35,970 nucleotides of DNA from NCBI GenBank assembly GCA_964447925.1, contig CAYUUP010000006.1, positions 1 to 35,970 of the forward strand. Direction: 5' to 3'. This document shows, one piece after another, positions 22,518 to 31,054 of the stretch. Source of the DNA: CAYUUP01 sp964447925. Its GTDB lineage: Bacteria > Bacillota > Clostridia > Oscillospirales > Oscillospiraceae. The notes beneath the pieces are model-generated. The model ran no database searches, was not told the DNA's origin, and worked only from the letters and a program-made list of their open reading frames with translations. Each line of letters starts with the position of its first letter. Within the stretch, counting starts at the first letter, position 1. A program made the position numbers and the translations under genes.

Positions 22518-24125
22518 TTACTGAATATGCAGAAGCTGAGCCAGCTTGCTGCCCTTGGGCATCAGGGCCAGATCATCCTTGGAAATGGCCTTCAGCAGCA
22601 GGACGAGGATGATATAGACCACGCAGGCAATGGCGATGGCGGCCACCAGGCAGACGGCATTTCCCGCCCAGGAGCTGCCAAGACCCAGCACATCCGCCAG
22701 CAGGCCGTAGCTGGCCCAGGCTGCCCCGCCCATGATCACTGAGGCGATGAGGGGACGCAGGAAGATCTGGCCGGGGCTGGGACAGCGGGGAACCACCCGG
22801 TAGATGATAATCAGATCCAGCAGGGCTACCACCCCGAAACACACCAAGGTGCCAATGGGGGCGCCGTGGATGTTGACGGCTTCAATGCCTACCAGATTGT
22901 AGTTGATGGTGATTTTTAAGATACCGCCGATGAGCATCACCACAATGGGCAGATTGACAAAGCCATTGGCCTGGAGGACGGAGTTGGCCACCAGCATGAC
23001 GCAGACAAAAATGGAGGCAATGCCCAGCACGGAGAGCATGGCTCCGCATAGACCGGCATCCTTTGTGGGATACAGCAGACGGACGATGGGCTCTGCCAGC
23101 ACCGACATACCGATGCCCATGGGGAAAGTCACTAGGCAGGATACCCGGAAGGAGGAGCCCACGATGCGCCCCGCACCGCGCTTATCTCGCCGGGCCAGGC
23201 TGCCGGAGACGGCGGGGATCACGGAGGCGGTGATGGCAACCATCAGGGAGGAGGGCAGATTGTAGAGATTCAGCACCCCAGTGTAGGCGGAATACAGGTT
23301 CCGGCTGGTGTCCAGCGTCATGCCCAGAGCATTTTGCAGCCGCCCCTGTACCAGAGCAGAGTCGATCAATGTGATGATGGAGGTCATGGAGGAGCTGATG
23401 GTGATGGGGATGGCGATGGCAAGCAGATTTTTCAAAATTACACCGGAGGGCTGGGGGACATCCTGGGAGCGGATACGTCCCTCCCGGCGGCTTTTCAGCC
23501 ACGCTGCCGCCATATAGGCGGCGGCCAGGACGGTGCCGATGGTGACGCCGGCGATGGCTCCGGCGGCGGCTACAGCTTCGCTCTGCCCCAGCTTTAGCAG
23601 CAGCATAGCCAAGGACAGGCCGATGAACAGCTTGCAGAGAGCCTCGATAATTTGGGAGACAGCGGTGGGCGCCATCCGGGAGTGGCCCTGGAAATAGCCT
23701 CGGAAAGCGGACAGACAGGCCACAAAGAATACCGCCGGAGAGAGTACCCGAATAGACAGAGCGGCCAGAGGGTCGTTTTGGAGGTCAGCCAGCTGGTCGG
23801 CAAAGAAAAACATGGCACAGAAGGACACCGCGCCGATGACCAAAAAGGCAGACATGGACACCCGGAAGATGCGCCGCACCTGATTTTCCCGCCCCAGGGT
23901 GCTGCTCTCGGAAATCAGCTTGGACACCGCCACTGGCAGACCTGCGGTGGACATGGTGAGCATCAGGGCATAGATGTTATAGGCATTGTAAAAGTCGGCA
24001 TAACCGTCCCCCAGAGTGTTGGTGAGGGGGATTTTGTATATCGCACCGATGACCTTGACGATGGCAATGCCAACGGCCAGAATGGCCGCTCCGCCAAAGA
24101 AGGAATTTTTTCGTTCCTTTGCCAT
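22518..24125 (-). CDS. SpoVB/MurJ-like polysaccharide flippase (MOP superfamily)
   Basis: 535 aa integral membrane protein with about 14 hydrophobic segments. The start MAKERKNSFFGGAAILAVGIAIVKVIGAIYKIPL is that of the Bacillota SpoVB/YabM/YtgP group. Members are thought to flip undecaprenyl-linked cell-wall or polysaccharide precursors. The ATG at 24125 is preferred over the longer frame because GAAGGGAG lies upstream and the family starts here. It lies 22 bp after the deaminase gene, probably in the same transcript. Whether it serves vegetative wall synthesis or sporulation cannot be told from sequence. Confidence 0.9.
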   Translation of the reverse strand: MAKERKNSFFGGAAILAVGIAIVKVIGAIYKIPLTNTLGDGYADFYNAYNIYALMLTMSTAGLPVAVSKLISESSTLGRENQVRRIFRVSMSAFLVIGAVSFCAMFFFADQLADLQNDPLAALSIRVLSPAVFFVACLSAFRGYFQGHSRMAPTAVSQIIEALCKLFIGLSLAMLLLKLGQSEAVAAAGAIAGVTIGTVLAAAYMAAAWLKSRREGRIRSQDVPQPSGVILKNLLAIAIPITISSSMTSIITLIDSALVQGRLQNALGMTLDTSRNLYSAYTGVLNLYNLPSSLMVAITASVIPAVSGSLARRDKRGAGRIVGSSFRVSCLVTFPMGIGMSVLAEPIVRLLYPTKDAGLCGAMLSVLGIASIFVCVMLVANSVLQANGFVNLPIVVMLIGGILKITINYNLVGIEAVNIHGAPIGTLVCFGVVALLDLIIIYRVVPRCPSPGQIFLRPLIASVIMGGAAWASYGLLADVLGLGSSWAGNAVCLVAAIAIACVVYIILVLLLKAISKDDLALMPKGSKLAQLLHIQ

Positions 24126-24147
24126 AGAAGCTCCCTTCTGCCGGTGG

Positions 24148-25446
24148 TCAGCCCACCAGTCCCGGCACCGCTTTCTCCGCCGCGTACCGCAGCCGGTCTG
24201 TATCCAGAGTGAAAAACTCGCCCTTCTCATATATGATTTGTCCCCGTGCCATATTCATGAGGACATCGCCTCCGTGGGCGGCATAGACGATGTTCTCCAT
24301 CACATCATGGCAGGGTACCAGATTGGGCCGGGTGAAGTCCAGCAAAATCAGGTCGGCGGTTTTTCCAGGGGCGATGACGCCGGTGTTTCGGCCCAGGGCC
24401 TTGGCCCCGTTTACTGTAGCCATCTTTAGCACGTCCAGAGCGGAGAGAGCAAGGGGGTCGTGCGCGGTGCCGCAGGCCAGCAGTGCGGCCAGCTTCATAT
24501 CCTCGATCATATCGTGGCTGTTGTTGGAGGAGCAGCCGTCAGTGCCAAGAGCCAGATTGACGCCAGCCCTCCGCAGCGCTGTTACCGGGGCCACCCCAGA
24601 TCCGAGCTTTAGGTTGGAGGCGGGGCAGTGGACGGCGGTGACGCCCTTTTCTGCCAGCAGCGTCATGTCCTCCTCCGTCACCCAGACGCAGTGGGCGGCG
24701 ATAGAGCGGACGTCCCAAAGCCCGTGACTGTCAAAGACTTGGGCGGGCGTCTTGCCGTGCCGGGCAAGGCACGCCTCCTGTTCCGAGCGGGTTTCCGACA
24801 GATGGACGTGAAGGCCTAGATCGTGAGATTGGGTGAAATCTGCCATATAGTCCCACAGCCTTGGGGCCAGGAAGGAGGTATACTCCCCGTGGATGCAGCC
24901 GTCAATGAGGATCTGCCCGTCCCCACAGCCGTGCCACCGCTCCGTCAGGGCTGCCAGTTCCCGACAGGCGGGAAGATTTGCAGGGTTGTCAGCAGGCTCA
25001 AAGCAGGTGACGCCCCGGGCAATGTTGGCGGAGAGTCCCGCCGTAAGGGTCATCTCGATGATATCGTCACAGAAGTAATACATATCCGCAAAGCAGGTGA
25101 CACCGGCGGCAATCTGCTCTGCCAGGGCAATGCCTGTCCCCGCCCGGACGGCCTCCGGAGTGAGCCTGTCCTCGGCGGGGAAAATGTAGTCGCTGAGCCA
25201 GGTCTGGAGGTCGTGGCCCCCGCCATAGCCCCGAAAAAGGGTCATGGGGACATGGGTATGGGCGTTGATAAGGCCGGGCATCAGCACCTTGCCGCTGCCA
25301 TCAATGACCCGGTCAAACTGCATGACCGGCCGCTTGGCGGTGACGGAGACGATCCTGCTACCCTCCACTGCAACAAAGGCGTGTTCCCGCAGGGGGGCGT
25401 CCTCCTCCATGGTCAGGGCGGTGATATCGGAAAAGAGCAAGGACAT
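24148..25446 (-). CDS. mtaD: 5-methylthioadenosine/S-adenosylhomocysteine deaminase
   Basis: 432 aa metal-dependent amidohydrolase. It converts the adenine group of MTA or SAH to hypoxanthine-type products. Metal ligands: His63 and His65 in NAHTHVP, the HVHLSE motif, AAHCVWV, and Asp in LGTDGCSSNN. PGKTADLILLD is typical of the family's C-terminal beta domain. Its neighbour encodes a purine nucleoside phosphorylase, so deamination and phosphorolysis of purine nucleosides are coupled in one operon. Related deaminases act on other adenosine derivatives, so the exact substrate is provisional. Confidence 0.9.
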   Translation of the reverse strand: MSLLFSDITALTMEEDAPLREHAFVAVEGSRIVSVTAKRPVMQFDRVIDGSGKVLMPGLINAHTHVPMTLFRGYGGGHDLQTWLSDYIFPAEDRLTPEAVRAGTGIALAEQIAAGVTCFADMYYFCDDIIEMTLTAGLSANIARGVTCFEPADNPANLPACRELAALTERWHGCGDGQILIDGCIHGEYTSFLAPRLWDYMADFTQSHDLGLHVHLSETRSEQEACLARHGKTPAQVFDSHGLWDVRSIAAHCVWVTEEDMTLLAEKGVTAVHCPASNLKLGSGVAPVTALRRAGVNLALGTDGCSSNNSHDMIEDMKLAALLACGTAHDPLALSALDVLKMATVNGAKALGRNTGVIAPGKTADLILLDFTRPNLVPCHDVMENIVYAAHGGDVLMNMARGQIIYEKGEFFTLDTDRLRYAAEKAVPGLVG

Positions 25447-25503
25447 GGCGCTTTCTCCCTTTCTTGCGTAGAATCAATGAGATGCTATAGGGTCTAGGGC
25501 GCC

Positions 25504-26334
25504 TCACATCAGCCGTAGGCAACCACGCACCAGGGCAGAGAACTGCTCCCTGCCATTCTCTCCGGCCAGCAGAACCTCCTCCTCGGAGAGAGGTTGGTCT
25601 AAAATGCCTGCCGCCATGTTGGAGAGCAGGGAAAAGCCCAGCACCTCCATGCCGCAGTGGGCAGCGGCAATGACCTCCGGGGCGGTGGACATCCCGGCGG
25701 CGTCCGCCCCCAGCAGCCGGGCGGCTCGGATTTCCGCTGGCGTCTCATATTGGGGGCCGGTGAAATACATATAGACCCCCTCCCGCAGTGGGACGATGCC
25801 CGCATCCTGCGCCGCCTGCCGGGCCACAGCCTGGAGCCGGGGCGTGTACAGGTGGGAGGAGTCAGGGAAACGGGGACCGAACTCCGGCAGATTCTCTCCC
25901 CGCAGCGGGGAGTCCAGGGCAAATTTAATCTGGTCAGTGATGAGCATCAGTTCTCCAGCCTGCCAGTCGGTGCGGATACAGCCGGAGGCGTTGGTAATCA
26001 GCAGGGTGCGCACGCCCAGCAGCCGCAGCACCCGCAGAGGATAGACGGCCTCTTCCAGGGAGTAGCCCTCGTAATAGTGCATCCGGCCCTGCATGACGGC
26101 CACGGATTTACCCTCCAGTGTACCCATCACCAGCTGGCCCTTGTGACCGGGGGCGGTGGAGATGGGAAAGTGGGGAATGTCGCGGTAAGGAATGACAAGG
26201 GCGTTTGCCACCTCGTCGCCCAGGCTGCCCAGACCGGAGCCGAGGACCAGCAAAATCTCCGGCGGCTGCCGACCCTCCAGAGGGGCGGAGAGGGCAGCGG
26301 CACTCTCCTGATAGCAGGAAAAGGGAATGGACAT
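25504..26334 (-). CDS. punA: Purine nucleoside phosphorylase
   Basis: 276 aa, trimeric PNP family. It splits inosine or guanosine with phosphate into base and ribose 1-phosphate. LVLGSGLGSLGDEV is the phosphate site; ISTAPGHKGQLVMG, GRMHYYEGYSLEEAVYPLRVL and the purine-site GADAAGMSTAPEVIAA follow. The loop TNASG differs slightly from the usual TNAAG. Three in-frame ATGs (26349, 26340, 26334) exist; GAGGT sits 9 bp before the third, which I chose. It is first in a minus-strand unit with mtaD. Confidence 0.93.
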   Translation of the reverse strand: MSIPFSCYQESAAALSAPLEGRQPPEILLVLGSGLGSLGDEVANALVIPYRDIPHFPISTAPGHKGQLVMGTLEGKSVAVMQGRMHYYEGYSLEEAVYPLRVLRLLGVRTLLITNASGCIRTDWQAGELMLITDQIKFALDSPLRGENLPEFGPRFPDSSHLYTPRLQAVARQAAQDAGIVPLREGVYMYFTGPQYETPAEIRAARLLGADAAGMSTAPEVIAAAHCGMEVLGFSLLSNMAAGILDQPLSEEEVLLAGENGREQFSALVRGCLRLM

Positions 26335-26362
26335 GGTCATATACCTCATATGTTTGGATGGG

Positions 26363-26414
26363 ATCCCTGCAGGGATGTTTTCCCTATTTTACACCGATTA
26401 CAGGGGAATTGCAA
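26363..26414 (-). promoter_or_regulatory. punA promoter with a palindromic operator candidate
   Basis: On the minus strand TTGCAA (26414-26409) and TAAAAT (26391-26386) are 17 bp apart. The perfect 14-bp palindrome ATCCCTGCAGGGAT (26363-26376) lies just after the expected transcription start, a normal place for a repressor site. Confidence 0.65.
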
Positions 26415-26443
26415 GAATTTTGCGGGATTTCCCCCGAGTACGG

Positions 26444-26472
26444 TTGATTTTTTCAGGCTGAGGGTGTATCAT
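26444..26472 (+). promoter_or_regulatory. pyk promoter
   Basis: TTGATT (26444-26449) and TATCAT (26467-26472) are 17 bp apart on the plus strand. The start codon lies about 55 bp downstream. It is divergent from the punA promoter. Confidence 0.65.
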
Positions 26473-26527
26473 CGGGGAAAACGAGTGGAAAACTGAGGGA
26501 GATATTTTACACTGGAGGGATGCAATT

Positions 26528-27964
26528 ATGCTGCGAAAGACCAAAATCATCTGCACCCTGGGGCCTTCTGCCCAGACGGAGGAGATGATACAGGCGCTGG
26601 CGGAGGCGGGGATGAACGGGGCCAGGTTCAACTTCTCCCACGGTGATCATGAGACACATCTGGCTATTTTCCATCGGCTTCAGGCTGTCCGCCAGGCAAC
26701 CGGGCTGCCCATTGCCGCCATCCTGGACACGAAGGGGCCGGAGATCCGCATCCGGAGTTTTCGGGACGGTCCTGTCACCCTGAAACCCGGCGGCGCATTC
26801 ACCCTGACTACCCGGGAGATCGAAGGAGATGCGGCCATCGTCTCCGTCACCTATCCCAGGCTGCATGAGGAACTGACGCCCGGTGTCCGCATCCTGTTGG
26901 ATGACGGTCTTATTGCCCTGCGGGTGGAGAAAATACAGGGGCAGGATATCCTGTGCCAGGTGGAGACGGGGGGCATCCTCTCAGCTAATAAGAGCATCAA
27001 CATCCCCGGCGTCTCCATCCAGCTTCCCGCCCTGACAGAGCGGGACAGAGAGGATCTGCGCTTTGGGGCGGAGAATGGCTTTGACTATGTGGCGGCGTCC
27101 TTTGTCCGCCGGGCCTCCGATGTGGAGGCCATTCGGGAGGAGCTTGCGGCCCATGGCGGGGAGACAATCAAGATCATCGCCAAGATTGAAAATCAGGAGG
27201 GCGTGGATCATATTGACGATATCATCGCCGCCGCCGATGGTATTATGGTGGCACGGGGCGATCTGGGGGTAGAGATCCCTGCCACCCATGTGCCGGTGAT
27301 ACAGAAGGAACTGATTGAAAAGACGGTGGCGGCGGGCAAGCTGGTAGTCATTGCCACCCAGATGCTGGACTCCATGATCCGGAATCCTCGGCCCACCCGC
27401 GCAGAGGTGTCCGACGTGGCAAACGCCGTCTTTGACATGGCGGACTGCGTTATGCTCTCCGGAGAGACTGCCAGCGGCAAATATCCCCTGGAGGCGCTGA
27501 AAATGATGGTGGACATCTGCCGGGAGTCGGAGGACTCCATGGACTACTGGAAGCGGATTGAGGACAGGTGCCCTGCAGTGGAACCGGAGGGAATGTCGGT
27601 AGATGATGCCACCGCCCACAACTGCTGCCTGATGGCAATGGATCTGAAGGCCAGGGCCATTCTGACCGTCACAAAGACAGGACACACTGCCCGAATGATT
27701 GCCCGGTTCCGGCCCCAATGCCCGGTGATGGCCCTGACACTGACGGAGACGGTGCGGCGACAGATGGCCCTGGCCTGGGGCGTTGCGCCCTACCTGACCA
27801 TGGAGGTTTGGTCCACTGATCAGGTCTTTTCCCTCTGCGCCGGGGGCGCGATGGCGGCGGGACTGGTGGAGCCGGGGGACAGGGTGGTTGTGACTGCCGG
27901 AGTACCTCTGGGTCGCGGCGCCAGAACCAACATGATCCGGGCGCAGGTCATCGGCGAGGAGTAA
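26528..27964 (+). CDS. pyk: Pyruvate kinase
   Basis: 478 aa. The last step of glycolysis, PEP + ADP to pyruvate + ATP. The N-terminus RKTKIICTLGPSAQT, then the substrate-binding ARFNFSHGDHETH, ILDTKGPEIR, the KIENQEGVDHIDDI lysine region, MVARGDLGVEIP, and IATQMLDSMIRNPRPTRAEVSDVANAVFD are all intact. It lacks the extra C-terminal PEP-utiliser-like domain of Bacillus enzymes (about 585 aa), so it is the short form. A GGAGGG site precedes the ATG. Confidence 0.97.
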   Translation: MLRKTKIICTLGPSAQTEEMIQALAEAGMNGARFNFSHGDHETHLAIFHRLQAVRQATGLPIAAILDTKGPEIRIRSFRDGPVTLKPGGAFTLTTREIEGDAAIVSVTYPRLHEELTPGVRILLDDGLIALRVEKIQGQDILCQVETGGILSANKSINIPGVSIQLPALTERDREDLRFGAENGFDYVAASFVRRASDVEAIREELAAHGGETIKIIAKIENQEGVDHIDDIIAAADGIMVARGDLGVEIPATHVPVIQKELIEKTVAAGKLVVIATQMLDSMIRNPRPTRAEVSDVANAVFDMADCVMLSGETASGKYPLEALKMMVDICRESEDSMDYWKRIEDRCPAVEPEGMSVDDATAHNCCLMAMDLKARAILTVTKTGHTARMIARFRPQCPVMALTLTETVRRQMALAWGVAPYLTMEVWSTDQVFSLCAGGAMAAGLVEPGDRVVVTAGVPLGRGARTNMIRAQVIGEE

Positions 27965-28124
27965 GTGGGCGGGAGCTGCGGAAAATTACCCGCCGGCCAC
28001 CGGCGGCCCTTTCCCGTGAGCTTGCCGCCCTGTACAGGAGAAACAGTTTCCAGCGGAGAGAGAGGCCGCGCCCCCCTCTCCGCCGGGAGCCAGAAGTCGA
28101 AATAAGGAAAGGAGCTTTCTTCCT
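27965..28124 (+). promoter_or_regulatory. Structured leader between pyk and mntP
   Basis: 160 bp with four strong stems, some mutually exclusive: ggcggg (27968-27973)/cccgcc (27989-27994); ccgccgg (27990-27996)/ccggcgg (28000-28006); ggcggc (28002-28007)/gccgcc (28024-28029); gcggagag (28053-28060)/ctctccgc (28076-28083). A short stem, gaaag (28107-28111)/ctttc (28115-28119), holds the mntP ribosome site in its loop. I cannot match it to the yybP-ykoY manganese riboswitch. It may partly act as a pyk terminator. Confidence 0.4.
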
Positions 28125-28682
28125 ATGGGACTGGCGGAGCTGTTTCTTTTGGCAGTTGGCCTTTCTATGGATGCCTTTGCGGTGTCTGTCTGCAAGGGAT
28201 TGGCCCTGGGGCAACCTTCTATGAGGGCGGGCGTCACCGTGGGGCTGTGGTTCGGCGGATTTCAGGCGCTGATGCCCGCCAGCGGCTATCTGTTGGGCTA
28301 TGCCTTTGCCGACAGCATTACAGCTATCGACCACTGGATCGCCTTTGTCCTGTTGGCCCTCACCGGCGCTGGTATGCTGCGCGCCTCCCGGGAGGAGGGG
28401 GATACCTCCAGCGCAGCGCTGGACTGGAGGTCTATGCTTCCCCTGGCAGTGGCCACCAGTATTGACGCTCTGGCGGTGGGGGTCACCTTTGCCTTCCTGG
28501 AGGTGGCTATCGTCCCGGCAGTGTGCTTTATCGGCTGTATTACTGCTACCCTTTCAGCAGCGGGAGTGCTGGTAGGCTGCGGCTTTGGCGCCCGCTGCCG
28601 ACAGCGGGCGCAGCTTGCCGGGGGAGTTATTTTGATTCTGCTCGGTGTGAAAATTCTGCTGGAGCATCTGAGCGCGTTGTAA
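28125..28682 (+). CDS. mntP: Manganese efflux pump MntP
   Basis: 185 aa with six hydrophobic segments, the standard MntP (YebN) size. It exports Mn2+ when intracellular levels are high. Two conserved acidic membrane motifs are present, Asp16 in LSMDAFAVS and Asp114 in TSIDALAVG. These form the inverted repeat of the family. In other bacteria expression is set by MntR or by a yybP-ykoY riboswitch; here a structured leader precedes it. Confidence 0.93.
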   Translation: MGLAELFLLAVGLSMDAFAVSVCKGLALGQPSMRAGVTVGLWFGGFQALMPASGYLLGYAFADSITAIDHWIAFVLLALTGAGMLRASREEGDTSSAALDWRSMLPLAVATSIDALAVGVTFAFLEVAIVPAVCFIGCITATLSAAGVLVGCGFGARCRQRAQLAGGVILILLGVKILLEHLSAL

Positions 28683-28709
28683 CAGAACTAAGAAAAGGAG
28701 GTAGCAACT

Positions 28710-28916
28710 ATGCACCCGTACATAGCAAAATTCCGTGAGGGGGACTCCCCCTTTGGGGAGGAGATATTTGTCTCCATCGAAGGGACAGAGTGTGGCTTTG
28801 TGGCCGTGCCGGATAACGGAGATGACCTGGATATTATGCCAGATCTGACACCGGAGGAGGCCAGAGAGAGTCTGGCCCATGCCTTTGCCGGCTGGGATAC
28901 CTTCGAATGGCTGTAA
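28710..28916 (+). CDS. Small protein of unknown function
   Basis: 68 aa, acidic, no Cys pair, signal or membrane segment. AAAGGAGGT lies 9 bp before the ATG, and the gene starts 27 bp after mntP, so translation is likely. It begins MHPYIAKFREGDSPFGEEIF and ends with an Asp/Glu-rich stretch and AFAGWDTFEWL. I do not recognise a family. Confidence 0.65.
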   Translation: MHPYIAKFREGDSPFGEEIFVSIEGTECGFVAVPDNGDDLDIMPDLTPEEARESLAHAFAGWDTFEWL

Positions 28917-28935
28917 CAGAAAATCGCCCTGGGGG

Positions 28936-28964
28936 TTTACTTTGCCTCCGGGGTTTGTTATAAT
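28936..28964 (+). promoter_or_regulatory. Promoter of the SEDS gene
   Basis: TTTACT (28936-28941) lies 17 bp before TATAAT (28959-28964). The -10 is extended by TGT (28956-28958). Confidence 0.7.
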
Positions 28965-29024
28965 AGGGGGAGAATATACGGGATTTTTGCGGGTGATTTC
29001 CGCTATGTCTCATGGGAGGCATAT

Positions 29025-30203
29025 ATGAAGCTGCTGAAGAAAGTAAAGGGCGGTATACAGGATTTCCTGCACACCGCAGATCTGGTTCTGCTGGCGCTGT
29101 GCATCACTGCCAGCTGCATTGGGCTGGTTCTCATCTACTCCGCCACCCGCTATCAGGCCAAATATCACAGCCTCTATCTCAAGCAGGGTTTCTGTATCCT
29201 GTTGGGCATCGCCGCCTTTGTAGTGCTGAGTTATGTGGATTTAAAAATGCTGGTGGAGAAGTGGAGGTGGCTCTTTGCCGGCAGTGTGTGTTTTATCCTG
29301 CTACTCTATACGCCCTTGGGGGCGGACTACGGCCTGGGGAACCGGGCATGGCTGGATTTAAAGGTCATCAATGTCCAGCCTGCCGAGGTGGTAAAGCTGG
29401 TTTTTGTCATTCTGTTGGCCTATCAGTTTGCGCGGCTCCAGCAAAAGGATCTGAACCGCGTCCGTTCTCTGGTGCAGCCGGTGTTTCACCTGCTCTTTAT
29501 GGTGGGGCTGATCTTTGTGGTGTCCGGCGATGCGGGGAGCGCTCTGGTCTATGTGGCCATCTTCGCCTTTATGGCCTGGGCCGCAGGCGTCAAACTCCGA
29601 TGGTTCCTGCTGGGGGCCGCTGCCATCGGCGTTGCCGGGGTGACGGGCTATATGCTGCTGGATGAGTCAAACTACTGGAAGCAGCGTATTCAGGTGATTT
29701 TCGATCACAGCCTCTATCCCCAAACGATATCCTTTAATCAGACCCGCTCCCTGCTGGCCATCCGATCCGGCGGACTCACCGGAAACGGCTATCTCCAAGG
29801 CAACCTGACCCAAAGCTCCACCGCCGGCGCCCTTCCAGAGCGGTATGGTGACTTTATCTTCGCCTCCTGTGCGGAGGAGTGGGGGCTGGTTGGCTGCATT
29901 GTCGTTCTGCTGGTGCTGGGATCCATTGTAGCCAGGGTGCTGTATGTGGGACTCACGGCCAGCTCATCCTTCTATGGCATGGTCTGTGTGGGCTATGCGG
30001 GCATGATGGCCTTTCAGATATTCGTCAACGTGGGGATGTGTCTCTTTATTTTTCCGGTTATCGGCCTGACCTTGCCCTTTATCAGCAATGGCGGTTCGTC
30101 TGTTATCATGCTGTTTGCCGCCATGGGGCTGGTTTCCGGCATCCGAAGGCAGATGCTGCCCAGTTGGCTCCGGGACAGGGGTGAGCCAAAGCCGGCACTG
30201 TGA
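29025..30203 (+). CDS. SEDS-family peptidoglycan glycosyltransferase (RodA/FtsW type)
   Basis: 392 aa with about ten membrane segments. SEDS proteins polymerise lipid II together with a class B penicillin-binding protein. Family motifs: YSATRYQ in the first segment region, GNRAWLDL and QPAEVVKLVFVILLA, ERYGDFIFASCAEEWG with the conserved Asp, and LPFISNGGSSVIMLFAAMGLVSG. The overall length and QPAE/FISNGGSS form favour RodA-like over FtsW, but no mre or division genes are adjacent, so the exact role (elongation, division, sporulation) is open. Confidence 0.9.
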   Translation: MKLLKKVKGGIQDFLHTADLVLLALCITASCIGLVLIYSATRYQAKYHSLYLKQGFCILLGIAAFVVLSYVDLKMLVEKWRWLFAGSVCFILLLYTPLGADYGLGNRAWLDLKVINVQPAEVVKLVFVILLAYQFARLQQKDLNRVRSLVQPVFHLLFMVGLIFVVSGDAGSALVYVAIFAFMAWAAGVKLRWFLLGAAAIGVAGVTGYMLLDESNYWKQRIQVIFDHSLYPQTISFNQTRSLLAIRSGGLTGNGYLQGNLTQSSTAGALPERYGDFIFASCAEEWGLVGCIVVLLVLGSIVARVLYVGLTASSSFYGMVCVGYAGMMAFQIFVNVGMCLFIFPVIGLTLPFISNGGSSVIMLFAAMGLVSGIRRQMLPSWLRDRGEPKPAL

Positions 30204-30221
30204 AAAATATTGTCCCAGCGG

Positions 30222-30250
30222 TTGACGTGCGCCCCGTTTTCCTTTACAAT
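30222..30250 (+). promoter_or_regulatory. upp promoter
   Basis: TTGACG (30222-30227) and TACAAT (30245-30250) are 17 bp apart, near consensus. A leader of about 90 nt follows; I see no PyrR site, known riboswitch or attenuator in it. Confidence 0.75.
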
Positions 30251-30345
30251 ATGGGGAGACAGCTTCTCGTGGGATAATACGATATATCCCGGCATGGGCG
30301 GGTAGTTCCGGCCCAGACGGGCAATAAGGACGGAGGTCAAAAATT

Positions 30346-30975
30346 ATGGAAAACGTATTTTTTATGGATCACCCCCTGATCCAGCACAAAATCTCCCTGC
30401 TGCGCAATGTGAACACCGGTACCAACGAGTTCCGCAGTCTGATCGAGGAGATCGCCATGCTGATGGGCTATGAGGCTCTGAGGGACCTCTCACTGGAGAT
30501 GGTGGAGGTGGAAACACCCATCGAAACCTGCCAGTCCCCCGTAATCGCCGGGAAAAAGCTGGCTGTTGTTCCCATCCTCCGGGCAGGGCTTGGCATGGTC
30601 GGCGGCATCTTGGCCCTGGCGCCCACCGCCCGTGTTGGACACATCGGCCTTTACCGTGACCCGGACACCCATCTGCCCCATGAATATTACTGCAAGCTGC
30701 CCTCCAAGATCGAATCCCGTACCATCCTGGTGTTGGATCCCATGCTGGCCACCGGCGGATCCGCAGCGGCGGCCGTGGATTTCATCAAGGCCCGCGGCGG
30801 TAAGCAGATCAAGTTCATGTGCATCATTGCCGCTCCGGAGGGATTGGAAAAGCTCAGCAGGGCCCACCCTGATGTCCAGATTTATGTCGGCCATTTGGAT
30901 CGCTGTCTCAACGACCACGCCTATATCTGCCCCGGCCTGGGGGATGCGGGTGACCGTATTTTCGGCACTAAGTAA
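30346..30975 (+). CDS. upp: Uracil phosphoribosyltransferase
   Basis: 209 aa. It makes UMP from uracil and PRPP in pyrimidine salvage. MDHPLIQHKISLLRNVNTGT is the family N-terminus; VPILRAGLGMV and the PRPP loop VLDPMLATGGSAAAAVDF are intact, and the uracil-site C-terminus ICPGLGDAGDRIFGTK is complete. CGGAGG precedes the ATG. A uracil-type permease starts at 35805 on the same strand, but five genes of other function lie between. Confidence 0.97.
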   Translation: MENVFFMDHPLIQHKISLLRNVNTGTNEFRSLIEEIAMLMGYEALRDLSLEMVEVETPIETCQSPVIAGKKLAVVPILRAGLGMVGGILALAPTARVGHIGLYRDPDTHLPHEYYCKLPSKIESRTILVLDPMLATGGSAAAAVDFIKARGGKQIKFMCIIAAPEGLEKLSRAHPDVQIYVGHLDRCLNDHAYICPGLGDAGDRIFGTK

Positions 30976-31022
30976 TAACAAAACGTATTGTTCTGCTTTA
31001 TTATACCGAATGTCTACAAATG

Positions 31023-31054
31023 AAGGGGCTGCCTCAGGCAAGGCAGCCCCTTTT
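31023..31054 (+). terminator. upp terminator, overlapping the 3' end of the kinase gene
   Basis: ggggctgcct (31025-31034) pairs perfectly with aggcagcccc (31041-31050), followed by TTTT. The right part encodes the last residues and stop of the convergent kinase gene on the other strand. Confidence 0.85.

Noticed and set aside
29012..29665. 217-codon plus-strand frame overlapping the SEDS gene
   Set aside because: It lies in an alternative frame of the RodA-like sequence and lacks a hydrophobic or domain pattern. The frame at 29025 is clearly SEDS.
30257..30345. Purine, PRPP, ZTP or PyrR-type element in the upp leader
   Set aside because: I looked for the conserved cores of these elements and found none. 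The leader lacks a terminator/antiterminator pair.
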